A model generated the notes under the pieces. It saw nothing but the letters and a program-made list of their open reading frames with translations. It did not search any database and was not told the DNA's origin. Shown here piece by piece: positions 7,685-16,456 of a DNA stretch of 64,000 nucleotides. Source of the DNA: Streptomyces sp. CB02923 (GTDB taxonomy: Bacteria > Actinomycetota > Actinomycetes > Streptomycetales > Streptomycetaceae). The position numbers and the translations under genes are program-made. Numbering within the stretch: position 1 is the stretch's first letter; every line of letters begins with the position of its first letter. The stretch is from assembly GCF_001905005.1 (NCBI RefSeq), contig NZ_LWKZ01000027.1:186001-250000 (forward strand). Direction: 5' to 3'.

Positions 7685-9859
7685 TCACGACATCGCGCCG
7701 GAGTGCTGGACGTGCGAGCTGGTGAGGACGACGAGCTGCTGGGTCGCCCTGGTCATCGCGACGTAGCGGTCGACGGTGCCTTCGATGCCCGCGCCGAACT
7801 TCTCCGGGTCGACGAGGACGACCAGGTCGAACTCCAGCCCCTTCGACAGCTCCGGCGTCAGCGACCGGACGCGGGGCGTCGCCCGGAACGCGGGGTCGCC
7901 GATGACGCAGGCGATCCCGTCGTCGTGCGCGGTGAGCCAGGCGTCGAGGATCGCGTCCCGGTCCGTGACCGGCCCGTGGACGACGGGGACGCCGCTGCTG
8001 CGGAGGGAGGCCGGCACGTTGGCGTCCGGGAGCGCGGTCCGGATGACCGGCTCGGCTTCCGCCATGACCTCTTCCGGCGTCCGGTAGTTGATGTTCAGGG
8101 ACGCCACGTCGACCCGGTCGAGCCCGATCCGTTCGAGCCGCTCCCGCCACGACTCGGTGAAGCCGTGCCTGGCCTGGGCCCGGTCCCCGACGATGGTGAA
8201 GCTCCGGGACGGGCAGCGGAGCAGCAGCATCTGCCACTCCGCGTCGGTCAGTTCCTGCGCCTCGTCCACGACGACGTGCGCGAACGGGCCGGCGAGCAGG
8301 TCCGGTTCGACGGTGGGCAGCGCGGACTCGTCGATCAGGCTGTCCTTCAGGTCCTGTCCGTGCAGCATCGTCACCGCCCCTTCACCGTCGTCGTCGGCGG
8401 CGATCACGGTGTCGATGACGCGGTCCATGCGCTCGCGTTCGGCGGCGACGGCGGCGTTGTGCCGGCGCTTGCGCAGTGACGCCTCCGGGTCGCCGAGCCG
8501 CTGCCGTGCCGCGTCCAGGAGCGGCAGGTCGGACACCGTCCAGGCCTGCGGGTCCGCGCGCCGCAGCTTGCGGGCGTCGTCGCGGCCGAGCCAGGGAGCG
8601 CACAACCGCAGGTAGGCGGGGACCGACCAGAGGTCGCCGACGAGGTCGGCCGCTTCGAGCAGCGGCCACGCGCGGTAGAGGGCCCTGAGCAGATCCTTGT
8701 TGCTGTGCAGCGCCTTGCGCAGCAGGGCGGGCGGGACGTCGCCGTCGTGCTTGTCCGTCAGGATCGAGAGCAGCTCCTCCCATATCTGCTCGCGTGCGTC
8801 GTTGTGCGGGGTGCCCGGTTCCGGTGCTTCGAACGCCTCGGCCCAGTCGTCGGCGCTCAGCCGGACGTCGGACCAGGGCGTCGTGACCGTCATCCCCTCG
8901 GTGGGCGGCTCCTCGTAGAACCGGACGGCCGCCTCGATCGCCTTCACCATGTGCGCGGACGACTTCAGGAGGGCCACGTCCGGGTCGGCCTCGACGGCCG
9001 CTCCGGCTCCCTCGGCGACGAGGTCGCGCAGGGTGCAGGTCTGTACGCCCTCCTCGCCCAGGCTGGGCAGGACGTCGGCGACGTAGGCCAGGTAGGGCTG
9101 GTGCGGGCCGACGAACAGCACGCCACCGCGGCGGTGACCGAGGCGGGGGTCGGAGTAGAGGAGGTAGGCGGAGCGGTGCAGGGCGACGACGGTCTTGCCC
9201 GTACCCGGGCCGCCGTCGACGACGAGGGCGCCGCGGGACCCCGCCCGGATGATGGCGTCCTGGTCGGCCTGGATGGTGGCGAGCACGTCGCGCATCCGGT
9301 CCGACCGGTTGCTGCCGAGGCTGGCGACGAAGGCGGAGTGGTCGTCGAGCGCGGCGTGGCCTTCGAGCCCGTCGTCGGTGAACACCTCGTCCCAGTAGTC
9401 GCTGATCCGGCCGCGGGTCCAGCGGTACCTGCGGCGGCTCGCCAGCCCCATCGGGTCGGCGTGGGTGGCGCCGAAGAACGGCTCGGCCGCCGGGGAGCGC
9501 CAGTCCACCAGCAGGCGGCGGCCCGTGCTGTCGGTGAGGCCGAGCCGTCCGACGTAGACGGGCTCGGGGCTGTCCGTGCCGACCATGTGCCCCAGGCACA
9601 GGTCCAGGCCGAAGCGGCGCAGGGCACGCAGGCGTTTGTTCAGCCGGTGCACCTCCGTGTCCCGGTCCATCGCCTGCCGTCCGATGCCGCCGGGCGCCCT
9701 CAGCTCGGCGTCGAGGGCTTCGGACAGTTCGGCGATCGTGCGCTCCAGGCTCTCCGCGATGGCGGCGAAGTGCTGTTCGTCGCCGGCCGTCAGCTTGGGG
9801 TCGGCCTTGGCGGAGAGCCGGTCGGGAAGGTCGAAGACGCTGGTGGTCAGGGAGTTCAT
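7685..9859 (-). CDS. helR: HelR-type RNA polymerase-recycling ATPase (HelD/UvrD-like)
   Basis: 724 aa superfamily 1 ATPase. Residues ~25-90 form a helical, coiled-coil-like arm (AIAESLERTIAELSEAL onward). Walker A is GGPGTGKT (216-223), the DExx box is VVVDEAQELTD, and late helicase motifs include LNINYRTPEEV and YVAMTRATQQLVVLTS. Length, N-terminal arm and split 1A domain fit actinobacterial HelD/HelR proteins, which bind core RNA polymerase and eject rifamycin or stalled complexes, rather than a DNA-repair UvrD. ATG at MNSLTTSVFD was chosen; the frame extends to 10114 but upstream residues are non-coding. The rifamycin-associated-element-like repeat ~210 bp upstream supports the HelR call and suggests induction by rifamycins. 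Confidence 0.85.
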   Translation of the reverse strand: MNSLTTSVFDLPDRLSAKADPKLTAGDEQHFAAIAESLERTIAELSEALDAELRAPGGIGRQAMDRDTEVHRLNKRLRALRRFGLDLCLGHMVGTDSPEPVYVGRLGLTDSTGRRLLVDWRSPAAEPFFGATHADPMGLASRRRYRWTRGRISDYWDEVFTDDGLEGHAALDDHSAFVASLGSNRSDRMRDVLATIQADQDAIIRAGSRGALVVDGGPGTGKTVVALHRSAYLLYSDPRLGHRRGGVLFVGPHQPYLAYVADVLPSLGEEGVQTCTLRDLVAEGAGAAVEADPDVALLKSSAHMVKAIEAAVRFYEEPPTEGMTVTTPWSDVRLSADDWAEAFEAPEPGTPHNDAREQIWEELLSILTDKHDGDVPPALLRKALHSNKDLLRALYRAWPLLEAADLVGDLWSVPAYLRLCAPWLGRDDARKLRRADPQAWTVSDLPLLDAARQRLGDPEASLRKRRHNAAVAAERERMDRVIDTVIAADDDGEGAVTMLHGQDLKDSLIDESALPTVEPDLLAGPFAHVVVDEAQELTDAEWQMLLLRCPSRSFTIVGDRAQARHGFTESWRERLERIGLDRVDVASLNINYRTPEEVMAEAEPVIRTALPDANVPASLRSSGVPVVHGPVTDRDAILDAWLTAHDDGIACVIGDPAFRATPRVRSLTPELSKGLEFDLVVLVDPEKFGAGIEGTVDRYVAMTRATQQLVVLTSSHVQHSGAMS

Positions 9860-10065
9860 GTCGTCAGCTCCGATCCGGGGCCGCGCCTGCGGGGTCCGGC
9901 TGCGCGCACATCCGTACCTCGGGGCCGCGTGCCCGCGGCCGCGGTGCGGGTCCCCCCAACGGCTTCCCGTCATCGCACGCCACCTGGACCGACAACAACA
10001 CACGCACTTCGTGAATCTCCCGTTTCCGCAGGTACTGGCCTCGGCGAGTGATTCTGCGGCATGAC

Positions 10066-10088
10066 GGGGGCCTTGCCGCAAGCCCCCC
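10066..10088. promoter_or_regulatory. Rifamycin-associated element (RAE)-like inverted repeat
   Basis: Read on the minus strand the core is GGGGCTTGCGGCAAGGCCCC (10086 to 10067). The arms CTTGC/GCAAG flank one base and are extended by G5/C5 runs with one mismatched pair. From memory this equals the published RAE consensus found upstream of rifamycin-resistance genes (rph, arr, rox, helR) in actinomycetes. It lies ~210 bp upstream of the helR ATG. The CTTGC/GCAAG core could overlap -35 elements on both strands. Confidence 0.75.
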
Positions 10089-10109
10089 TGTGCGCTATAA
10101 GTTGAAAGT

Positions 10110-10143
10110 GGCAAGGAGCGGGTGCTCCTTGCCTTTGTTTTTT
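10110..10143 (+). terminator. Intrinsic terminator with U-tract, plus-strand orientation
   Basis: Perfect 10-bp stem GGCAAGGAGC/GCTCCTTGCC with loop GGGT, followed by TTTGTTTTTT. The U-tract faces the plus strand although both flanking genes are on the minus strand. It may end a short transcript from the RAE region or block antisense reading into the DUF6986 gene; as a hairpin it may also help end the DUF6986 transcript. A weak plus-strand promoter (TTGCCG, 17 bp, TATAAG at 10073-10101) precedes it. Confidence 0.7.
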
Positions 10144-10214
10144 GTCGTCCGCCGGCAGCCCGTCGTCCGCCGGCAATCCCCCGGCAGCGTCGCCAGTCCC
10201 CCGGCAGTCCGCCG

Positions 10215-11498
10215 TCAGGCGTTCCGGGCCGTGCGGCCCGCCAGGCCGTCGAGGTCGGCGCGGGTGAGCCCGGTCAGGCGGGCGGCCTCCGCGATGTCGA
10301 CGGCGCCGCAGTCCAGGCCCCGCAGCAGATAGCCGCTGAGCGCCTTGGCGGTCGCGGGCTCGTCCATCACGTCGCCGCCCGCCTTGGCCACGTACGCGGC
10401 CAGCCGGGCCGCGGCCTGCTCCAGGCCCTCGCGGTAGAAGGTGTAGACGGCGGCGTAGCGGGTGGGCAGGTGGGCCGGGTGCATGTCCCAGCCCTGGTAG
10501 TACGCGCGGGCCAGCGAGCGGCGCACCAGGCCGTGGTGCAGCCGCCAGGCGTCGTGGACCCGGGTGGTCGCGCCGACCGGGAGGACGTTGGTCGAGCCGT
10601 CGGAGAGGCGGACGCCGGTGCCGGCGGCGGCGACCTGCATCACGGCCTTGGCGTGGTCGGCCGCCGGGTGGTCGGGCGACTGGTGGGCGGCGCTGACGCC
10701 GCAGGCGGCGCTGTAGTCGAAGGTGCCGTAGTGCAGGGAGGTGGCACGGCCCTCGGCGGCCTCGATCATGCGGGCCACGGTGGCGCGGCCGTCGGCACCC
10801 AGGATGGACTGGGTGGTCTCGATCTGGATCTCGAACCCGATCCGGCCGGACGGCAGGCCGTGCGTCTTCTCGAACGCTTCCAGCAGCCGCACCATCGCGG
10901 TGACCTGCTCGGCGTAGGTGACCTTGGGAAGGGTCAGCACCAGGCCGTCCGGGAGGCCGCCGGCCGCCATCAGGCCGGTCAGGAAGATGTCGAGGGTACG
11001 GATGCCGCGGTCGCGGACGGCGGCCTCCATGCACTTCATGCGGATGCCCATGCAGGGCGCGGCGGTGCCGTCCCGGTAGGCGGCCGCGACGAGGGCGGCG
11101 GCGCGGGCGGCGGCCTCGTCCTCCTCGGCGTCGGGACGGGGGCCGTAGCCGTCCTCGAAGTCGATGCGCAGGTCCTCGACGGGCTCGCGCTCCAGCTTGG
11201 CCCGTACCCGCTCGTACACCGGCTCGGCGAGTTCGTCCGGTATCCCCAGGACACCGGCGAACGCCTCGGCGTCCGGGGCGTGCTCGTCGAGCGCGGCGAG
11301 GGCCGCGTCGCCCCAGGCGCGGACGGTGCCGGCGGTGCAGACGTCGCCGGGGACGTAGACCGTGTGGACCGGCTGCCGGGTGCCGGGGTCTCCCGGGTAG
11401 CGCCGCGCGAGGTCCGCGTCGACCTCCGCGAGAGCGGCTCCGATCCCCTCGCGTACGGTGTCCCCGAGACTTGTCGCCACCGTCTCGTGCTGCCCCAT
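10215..11498 (-). CDS. DUF6986 family protein (HpcH/HpaI aldolase / citrate lyase-like fold)
   Basis: 427 aa. The sequence has features of CitE/HpcH and malate-synthase-like TIM barrels: LRIDFEDGYGPRPDAEEDEA (acidic metal-site patch), GIRMKCME, the LTLPKVTYAEQV strand, GFEIQIETTQSILG and SLHYGTFDYSAACG. Such proteins cleave or condense CoA or keto-acid substrates with Mg2+; the substrate of this family is not established. The ATG at MGQHETVATSL gives a full-length product. The upstream gap to the divergent WD40 gene holds an inverted repeat that may be its operator. Confidence 0.8.
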   Translation of the reverse strand: MGQHETVATSLGDTVREGIGAALAEVDADLARRYPGDPGTRQPVHTVYVPGDVCTAGTVRAWGDAALAALDEHAPDAEAFAGVLGIPDELAEPVYERVRAKLEREPVEDLRIDFEDGYGPRPDAEEDEAAARAAALVAAAYRDGTAAPCMGIRMKCMEAAVRDRGIRTLDIFLTGLMAAGGLPDGLVLTLPKVTYAEQVTAMVRLLEAFEKTHGLPSGRIGFEIQIETTQSILGADGRATVARMIEAAEGRATSLHYGTFDYSAACGVSAAHQSPDHPAADHAKAVMQVAAAGTGVRLSDGSTNVLPVGATTRVHDAWRLHHGLVRRSLARAYYQGWDMHPAHLPTRYAAVYTFYREGLEQAAARLAAYVAKAGGDVMDEPATAKALSGYLLRGLDCGAVDIAEAARLTGLTRADLDGLAGRTARNA

Positions 11499-11812
11499 CC
11501 GGCACCCTCCCAGTGCTCGCGCCCATCCCGTGGGCTCAACCGCCTTTTCCGCTTTACGGAATCAACAATCCGTAGAGCGAAGTTATCCGGGCCGAGTTCG
11601 CAGGTCAACACCCTCCGGGAACGGGATCGGTGGGGCGCTCCACGGGGAGCGTTCCCCACGGCGCGCGCCGCGCGCCCGCGCTGCGCAGATCCCGTTTCAC
11701 CCCTTTCGGTGCTTCTCACGCCTTCACCGGCCGGGACGGAACGCCCGTGCGTAACATCACCGGCGCGGTGTGCGCGGCCCGGCCGCCCGCACGAGGCGTG
11801 GGGGGGGGCTGT
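11499..11812. promoter_or_regulatory. Divergent promoter region with inverted repeat TTCCG-N5-CGGAA
   Basis: This gap separates the DUF6986 gene from the WD40 gene. It contains TTCCG CTTTA CGGAA (11547-11561). A longer imperfect inverted repeat, CGCTTTACGGA with TCCGTAGAGCG, spans 11550-11577. The position just upstream of the DUF6986 start makes it a good candidate operator. The rest is GC-rich and shows no convincing gene. Confidence 0.45.
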
Positions 11813-14800
11813 ATGCCGGAGGAGTTCGGGGACGCGCTGCGGCGGCTGCGGCGGGAGCAGGAGGTCTCCCTCCGGACCCTGGCGCAGCTGGTGCACTACA
11901 GCAAGGGCTATCTCAGCAAGATCGAGAACGGTGAGAAGCCGCCGACCGGGGACGTCGCCCGCCGCTGCGACGCGGCCCTGGCGGCGGACGGCGCGCTCAC
12001 CCGGCTGCTGTCCGCCCGCACCCCCGGCGACCGCTGCCCCTACCCGGGGCTCGCCGCCTACACCGCCGAGGACGCCCCCTGGTTCTTCGGCCGGGAGCGC
12101 GCCACCGCCGCGCTGGTCGGCCGCCTCGCCGAGCGCCTGGAGGCCGCGGGTCCGCTGGTCGTGGCGGCCCCGTCCGGCGCCGGAAAGTCCTCCCTGCTCC
12201 GGGCCGGCCTGCTGCCCGCCCTGCGCGCCGGGGCCCTGCCCGGCTCCCGGCACTGGCCGGTCCGCGTCCTGACGCCCGGCGCGCACCCGCTCACCGAACT
12301 GGCCGCGGCGCTGGCCGTGCCGCCGTCGGCCCCGGGCCCGACGGCGGCACGGCCCCCGGCCGCCACACCCGACGCCACCACCACGGCCTCCGCCACCACA
12401 CCACCCGCCACCACACCCCCCGCCATCGCCGCCGCCGCCGAAGACCTGGCCGAAACGCCCGGACGGTGTGCCGCCGCCGTCCGCGCCGCTCTCGGCACCC
12501 GCCCGCGCCTGGTCCTCGTCGTCGACCAGTTCGAGGAGGTCTTCACCGCCTGCGAAGACCCCCATGAGCGGCGGGCGTTCGTCGCGGCGCTGTGCGCGGC
12601 CGCCCGGAACGCCCCGTGCGCCGTGGTCCTCTGCGTACGCGCCGACTTCTACGGCCAGTGCCTGGACCACCCCCCGCTCGCCCCGGCCCTGTCCGCCGGG
12701 ATCTTCGCGCTGCGGCCCATGTCCGTACCGGAGGTACGCGCGGCGATCACCCGGCCCGCGCGGGAGGCCGCACTGGAACTGGAACCGGGCCTCGAAGAGC
12801 TGCTCCTGTCCGACCTGGGCATCCACGAGGACGACGGCCCGGTGGCCGGAGGAGCGCTGCCCCTGCTGGCGCACGCCCTGCTCGCCACCTGGCAGCAGCG
12901 CAGCGGCCGCACCCTCACCGTCGCCGGCTACCGCCTGACCGGCGGCCTGCACGGCGCCGTCGCCACCACCGCCGAACGGGTGCACGCCGAACTGGACCCG
13001 GCCGAACGGCGGGCCGCGCGGCAGGTGCTGCTGCGGCTGGTGCAGGTCGGCGAGATCGCGGGGGAGACGCGCCGCCGCGTCCCGCACGGCCGTCTGCTGG
13101 AGCACCTGCCGGACCCGGAGAAGACCGCCGCCGTGATCGACGTCTTCGTACGCGCCCGGCTGCTGACCCTGGACGCGGACACCGTGGAGATCACCCACGA
13201 GGCGCTGCTGCGGGCCTGGCCGCGGCTGCGCGGCTGGATCCGGGCCGACCGGGCGGGGCTCGTCGTCCACCAGCGGCTCTCCGAGGCGGCCGGGGCGTGG
13301 AAGCGGGAGGGCCGGGAGGCCGCGGGGCTGTACCGGGGCACGCGGCTGGCGGTGACCCGCGAATGGGCCGGGCAGCAGGGCGAGGACGCCGGACTCAGCC
13401 CGCTGGAGGAGGAGTTCCTGCACGCGTCGCAGACGCGCGAGGCGGCCGCGGCGCGGGCCGGGCGCCGCCGGGTGCGCCGCCGCCGCAGGCTCGCGGGCAC
13501 CCTGGCCGTGCTGCTCGTCCTCGCCGTGTGCGCGGGCGTGCTGGCGGTCCAGCAGTGGCGTACGGCGGAGTCCGGCCGCCTCGACGCGTACGCCGGTGAA
13601 CTGGCCGCCCGATCCGGCCAGGTGGCCACCGGTCAGCCCGAGGCGGCCATACTGCTCGCCGCCGAGGCGTACCGGCTGCGCCCGTCCCCCGCCTCCCGCA
13701 GCGCGCTGCTCAGCACCCAGGCCCGGCCGTTCGCGGGTCGCCTGACGGGGCATCAGGGGCCGGTCAACGCCGCCGCCTTCAGCCCCGACGGGCACCTGCT
13801 GGCCGGGGGCAGTTCGGACGGCACGGTCCGCCTGTGGGACCCGCGCAACCGCCGTCCGCTGGGCACCGCGATCCGGGCGGGCGCGGCGCGCGTCCGCGGG
13901 GTCGCCTTCAGCCCGGACGGAGGGCTGCTGGCGGCAAGCGCCGCGGACGGTTCGCTACGGGTACGGGACACCGGCCGCCGGGCCCCGGCCACCACCGTGC
14001 CGGGCGACGGTCCGGGCGGCGAGTTGGCCTTCGCGCCCGCCGGTCCGGGCAGCCGGGCCGGTACCGGCGCGGGCCGCGGGCAGGTCCTCGCTGCCACCGG
14101 CCCCGGCGGCAGCGTGACCCTGTGGGACGCGCCCCGGATGCGGCTGACGGCCCGGCTGCACGGGCGCGGCGGCGGCGCCTCCGGCAAGGTGGCGTTCAGC
14201 CCGGACGGGCGCCTGCTGGCCCGCGGCGACGGCAACGGCCGGGTCCGGGTGTGGCGGCTGCCGCCCTCCCTGACCGCGTCCGCGCCCGGCAGCGCCCTGC
14301 CCGACGCCGACCGCCCCTCCTCCCCCACCGTCCTGGCCGACCGCTCCGGGCACGGCAACGGAGCCGTGGCCGTGGCCTTCAGCCCGGACAGCGCGACGCT
14401 GGCCGTCGGCGGCACGGACCGCACGGTGACGCTGTACGACACCCGCGACATGACCGTCATCGGCCGGCTCACCGGCCACAACGACGACATCAACGCACTG
14501 GCGTTCTGCCCCGACGGCGACACCCTCGCGTCCGCTTCCGGCGACGGCTCCGCACGCCTGTGGGAGGTCGCCACCCGCCGTACCGTCGCCGCCTTCACCG
14601 GACACAGCGACTACGTGCTCACCGTCGCCTTCTCCCCGGACGGCCGCACCCTGGCCAGCGGCAGCTTCGACCGGACGCTCACCTTGTGGAACCCGGCGGG
14701 CGCGGCGCTCACCGCCCGTCCGGTGTCCGGCCGTTCCGCCGTCGCCTTCGCGCCCGGCGGGCGGCGGCTGGCCGCCGCGGGCACCGACGGCTCCGTCCAG

Positions 14801-15679
14801 CGGTGGGACGTACGGTCCCGTACGCAGCTGGGGCCGCCGCTGCGCGCCCATCACGGCCCGGTGCGGGGGCTGGCCTACAGCCCGGACGGCCGGGCGTTCG
14901 CGACGGCCGGCGCCGACGGGACGGTCCGGCTGTGGGACGCGGCGAGCGGCGTCCGCAAGAGACTCCTCACGGGGTCGCGCGGATCGGTGTTCGCGGTCGC
15001 CTTCTCCCCCGACGGGCAGCGGCTGGCAGGGGCCAGCGAGGACGGCACGGTACGGCTGTGGAACCTCGCGCGGGGCGGATCGACCGTCCTGACCGGCCAC
15101 GACGACTTCGTCAACGGTGTGGCGTTCAGCCCGGACGGGCGGCTGCTGGCCAGCGTGAGCGACGACCGTACGGTACGGCTGTGGGACGCCGCCACCCACC
15201 GCCCGGTCGCCGTGCTGCGCGGGCACACCGGCGCGGTGTGGGCGGTCGCCTTCAGCGCGGACGGACGCACGCTCGCCTCGGCGGGCAACGACCGCACGGT
15301 ACGCCTGTGGGACGTCCGGCGGCACCGCGCCACCGGTGTGCTGCGCGGCCACACGGGGTCGGTGCGCGGCATCGCGTTCGCGCCGCGCGGACGGCAGTTG
15401 GCCACGGCCGGCTTCGACGGCACCGTACGCGTCTGGGACACGGCCGCCCATGCACAGGTCGCGACGCTGACCGGGCACACCGACGTGGTGTGGTCGGTGG
15501 CCTACGCGCCGGAAGGCGGAGCACTGGCGAGCACCGGCGCGGACGGCTCCGTACGCCTGTGGGACCTGGACTCCGGCCGGGTGGCCGGACGCATCTGCCC
15601 CTTGGTGGGCAGGACCGGTCCCGCGCGCTGGCGGGAGCTGCTGCCCGATGCCCCCTCTGGCCCACTCTGCGGGCAATGA
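11813..15679 (+). CDS. HTH-nSTAND NTPase-transmembrane-WD40 repeat protein
   Basis: 1288 aa. The N terminus is an XRE-type HTH (LRTLAQLVHYSKGYLSKIENG, about 20-40). A novel-STAND NTPase module follows: the entry motif CPYPGLAAYTAEDAPWFFGR (75-94), Walker A APSGAGKS (119-126) and Walker B RLVLVVDQFEEVF near 230. A membrane segment lies at about 562-583 (TLAVLLVLAVCAGVLAVQ). About fourteen WD40 repeats run from ~643 to the end, each closing in VRLWD or a variant. Family knowledge: nSTAND-WD40 proteins are signal-transducing ATPases used in regulation or conflict; the signal here is unknown. ATG at 11813 follows a G-rich ribosome site. The open frame upstream to 11630 is probably non-coding. Confidence 0.9.
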   Translation: MPEEFGDALRRLRREQEVSLRTLAQLVHYSKGYLSKIENGEKPPTGDVARRCDAALAADGALTRLLSARTPGDRCPYPGLAAYTAEDAPWFFGRERATAALVGRLAERLEAAGPLVVAAPSGAGKSSLLRAGLLPALRAGALPGSRHWPVRVLTPGAHPLTELAAALAVPPSAPGPTAARPPAATPDATTTASATTPPATTPPAIAAAAEDLAETPGRCAAAVRAALGTRPRLVLVVDQFEEVFTACEDPHERRAFVAALCAAARNAPCAVVLCVRADFYGQCLDHPPLAPALSAGIFALRPMSVPEVRAAITRPAREAALELEPGLEELLLSDLGIHEDDGPVAGGALPLLAHALLATWQQRSGRTLTVAGYRLTGGLHGAVATTAERVHAELDPAERRAARQVLLRLVQVGEIAGETRRRVPHGRLLEHLPDPEKTAAVIDVFVRARLLTLDADTVEITHEALLRAWPRLRGWIRADRAGLVVHQRLSEAAGAWKREGREAAGLYRGTRLAVTREWAGQQGEDAGLSPLEEEFLHASQTREAAAARAGRRRVRRRRRLAGTLAVLLVLAVCAGVLAVQQWRTAESGRLDAYAGELAARSGQVATGQPEAAILLAAEAYRLRPSPASRSALLSTQARPFAGRLTGHQGPVNAAAFSPDGHLLAGGSSDGTVRLWDPRNRRPLGTAIRAGAARVRGVAFSPDGGLLAASAADGSLRVRDTGRRAPATTVPGDGPGGELAFAPAGPGSRAGTGAGRGQVLAATGPGGSVTLWDAPRMRLTARLHGRGGGASGKVAFSPDGRLLARGDGNGRVRVWRLPPSLTASAPGSALPDADRPSSPTVLADRSGHGNGAVAVAFSPDSATLAVGGTDRTVTLYDTRDMTVIGRLTGHNDDINALAFCPDGDTLASASGDGSARLWEVATRRTVAAFTGHSDYVLTVAFSPDGRTLASGSFDRTLTLWNPAGAALTARPVSGRSAVAFAPGGRRLAAAGTDGSVQRWDVRSRTQLGPPLRAHHGPVRGLAYSPDGRAFATAGADGTVRLWDAASGVRKRLLTGSRGSVFAVAFSPDGQRLAGASEDGTVRLWNLARGGSTVLTGHDDFVNGVAFSPDGRLLASVSDDRTVRLWDAATHRPVAVLRGHTGAVWAVAFSADGRTLASAGNDRTVRLWDVRRHRATGVLRGHTGSVRGIAFAPRGRQLATAGFDGTVRVWDTAAHAQVATLTGHTDVVWSVAYAPEGGALASTGADGSVRLWDLDSGRVAGRICPLVGRTGPARWRELLPDAPSGPLCGQ

Positions 15680-15753
15680 CGCCACGCGGTCCCGGGCCCG
15701 GGAGGAATTTAACCCGTGGCGTTCCCCGATCATGCCGGGTGACACTCTCCCGC

Positions 15754-16272
15754 ATGACATGGATCGCACCTCAAGTGGAACGCCGTGCCGAGCCGTACGT
15801 GGCGGACGAACGCGTCATGCTCCAGGGCTGGCTGGACTGGCACCGCGACACCCTGCTGGCCAAGTGCGCCGGGCTCACCCCGGACCAGCTCGTCCGGGCG
15901 AGCGCCGAACCGTCCAACCTGACGCTGCTCGGCCTCGTACGGCACATGACCGAAGTGGAACGCGCCTGGTTCCGGACCCGCGTCGCGGGCCAGAAGATCG
16001 GCCCCCGCTACTTCACCGAGGAACAGCCGGACGCGGACTTCGAGGCGCTCGACACCGCCGGGGCCGAGGAGGCGCTGGCGGTGCTGCGCGCCGAATGCGA
16101 GGCCGCCGACCAGGCCGTGGCGCACCGCGGCCTGGACGACACCTTCCCGATGACGGACGGCCGGATCATCAGCCTCCGGTGGGTGTACATCCACATGATC
16201 GAGGAGTACGCACGGCACAACGGGCACGCGGATCTGCTGCGCGAGCGGATCGACGGGGCAACAGGCGAGTAG
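15754..16272 (+). CDS. DinB family protein (DUF664)
   Basis: 172 aa. It shows the DinB/YfiT four-helix pattern: VMLQGWLDWHRDTLLAKCAGLTP, NLTLLGLVRHMTEVERAWF with the first metal-type His, and HMIEEYARHNGHADLLRERIDG with the paired C-terminal His residues. Proteins of this group are metal-binding and often act as bacillithiol/mycothiol-dependent transferases or are of unknown role. The ATG at MTWIAPQVERR was chosen; it lies just downstream of the WD40 gene on the same strand, so co-transcription is possible. Confidence 0.85.
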   Translation: MTWIAPQVERRAEPYVADERVMLQGWLDWHRDTLLAKCAGLTPDQLVRASAEPSNLTLLGLVRHMTEVERAWFRTRVAGQKIGPRYFTEEQPDADFEALDTAGAEEALAVLRAECEAADQAVAHRGLDDTFPMTDGRIISLRWVYIHMIEEYARHNGHADLLRERIDGATGE

Positions 16273-16284
16273 GAGCGGACTGAC

Positions 16285-16338
16285 CGGCAGGGGCGGACGG
16301 GCTAACAGGGGCGAACGGGCCGGCAGGGGCGGACGGGC
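16285..16338. repeat. Three tandem 18-bp repeats
   Basis: Three adjacent 18-bp copies of CGGCAGGGGCGGACGGGC; the first and third are identical and the middle copy has four changes. They start 12 bp after the DinB stop codon. Confidence 0.8.
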
Positions 16339-16456
16339 GCGGGGCGCCCCCGGAGTGCGCTCGCCCCCAGCGCGGCTCCCGCCCACCGGATCCCGCGCTA
16401 CGCTTCTGCGTTACCGCGCGGCGGGCCGACCGCGGCGCAGTCGCCAAGGGGCAGCC

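Noticed and set aside
13834..15690. Very long plus-strand frame overlapping the WD40 gene
   Set aside because: It is a +1-shifted frame through GC-rich WD40 repeats. Only its end (from 15754) is real, as the separate DinB gene.
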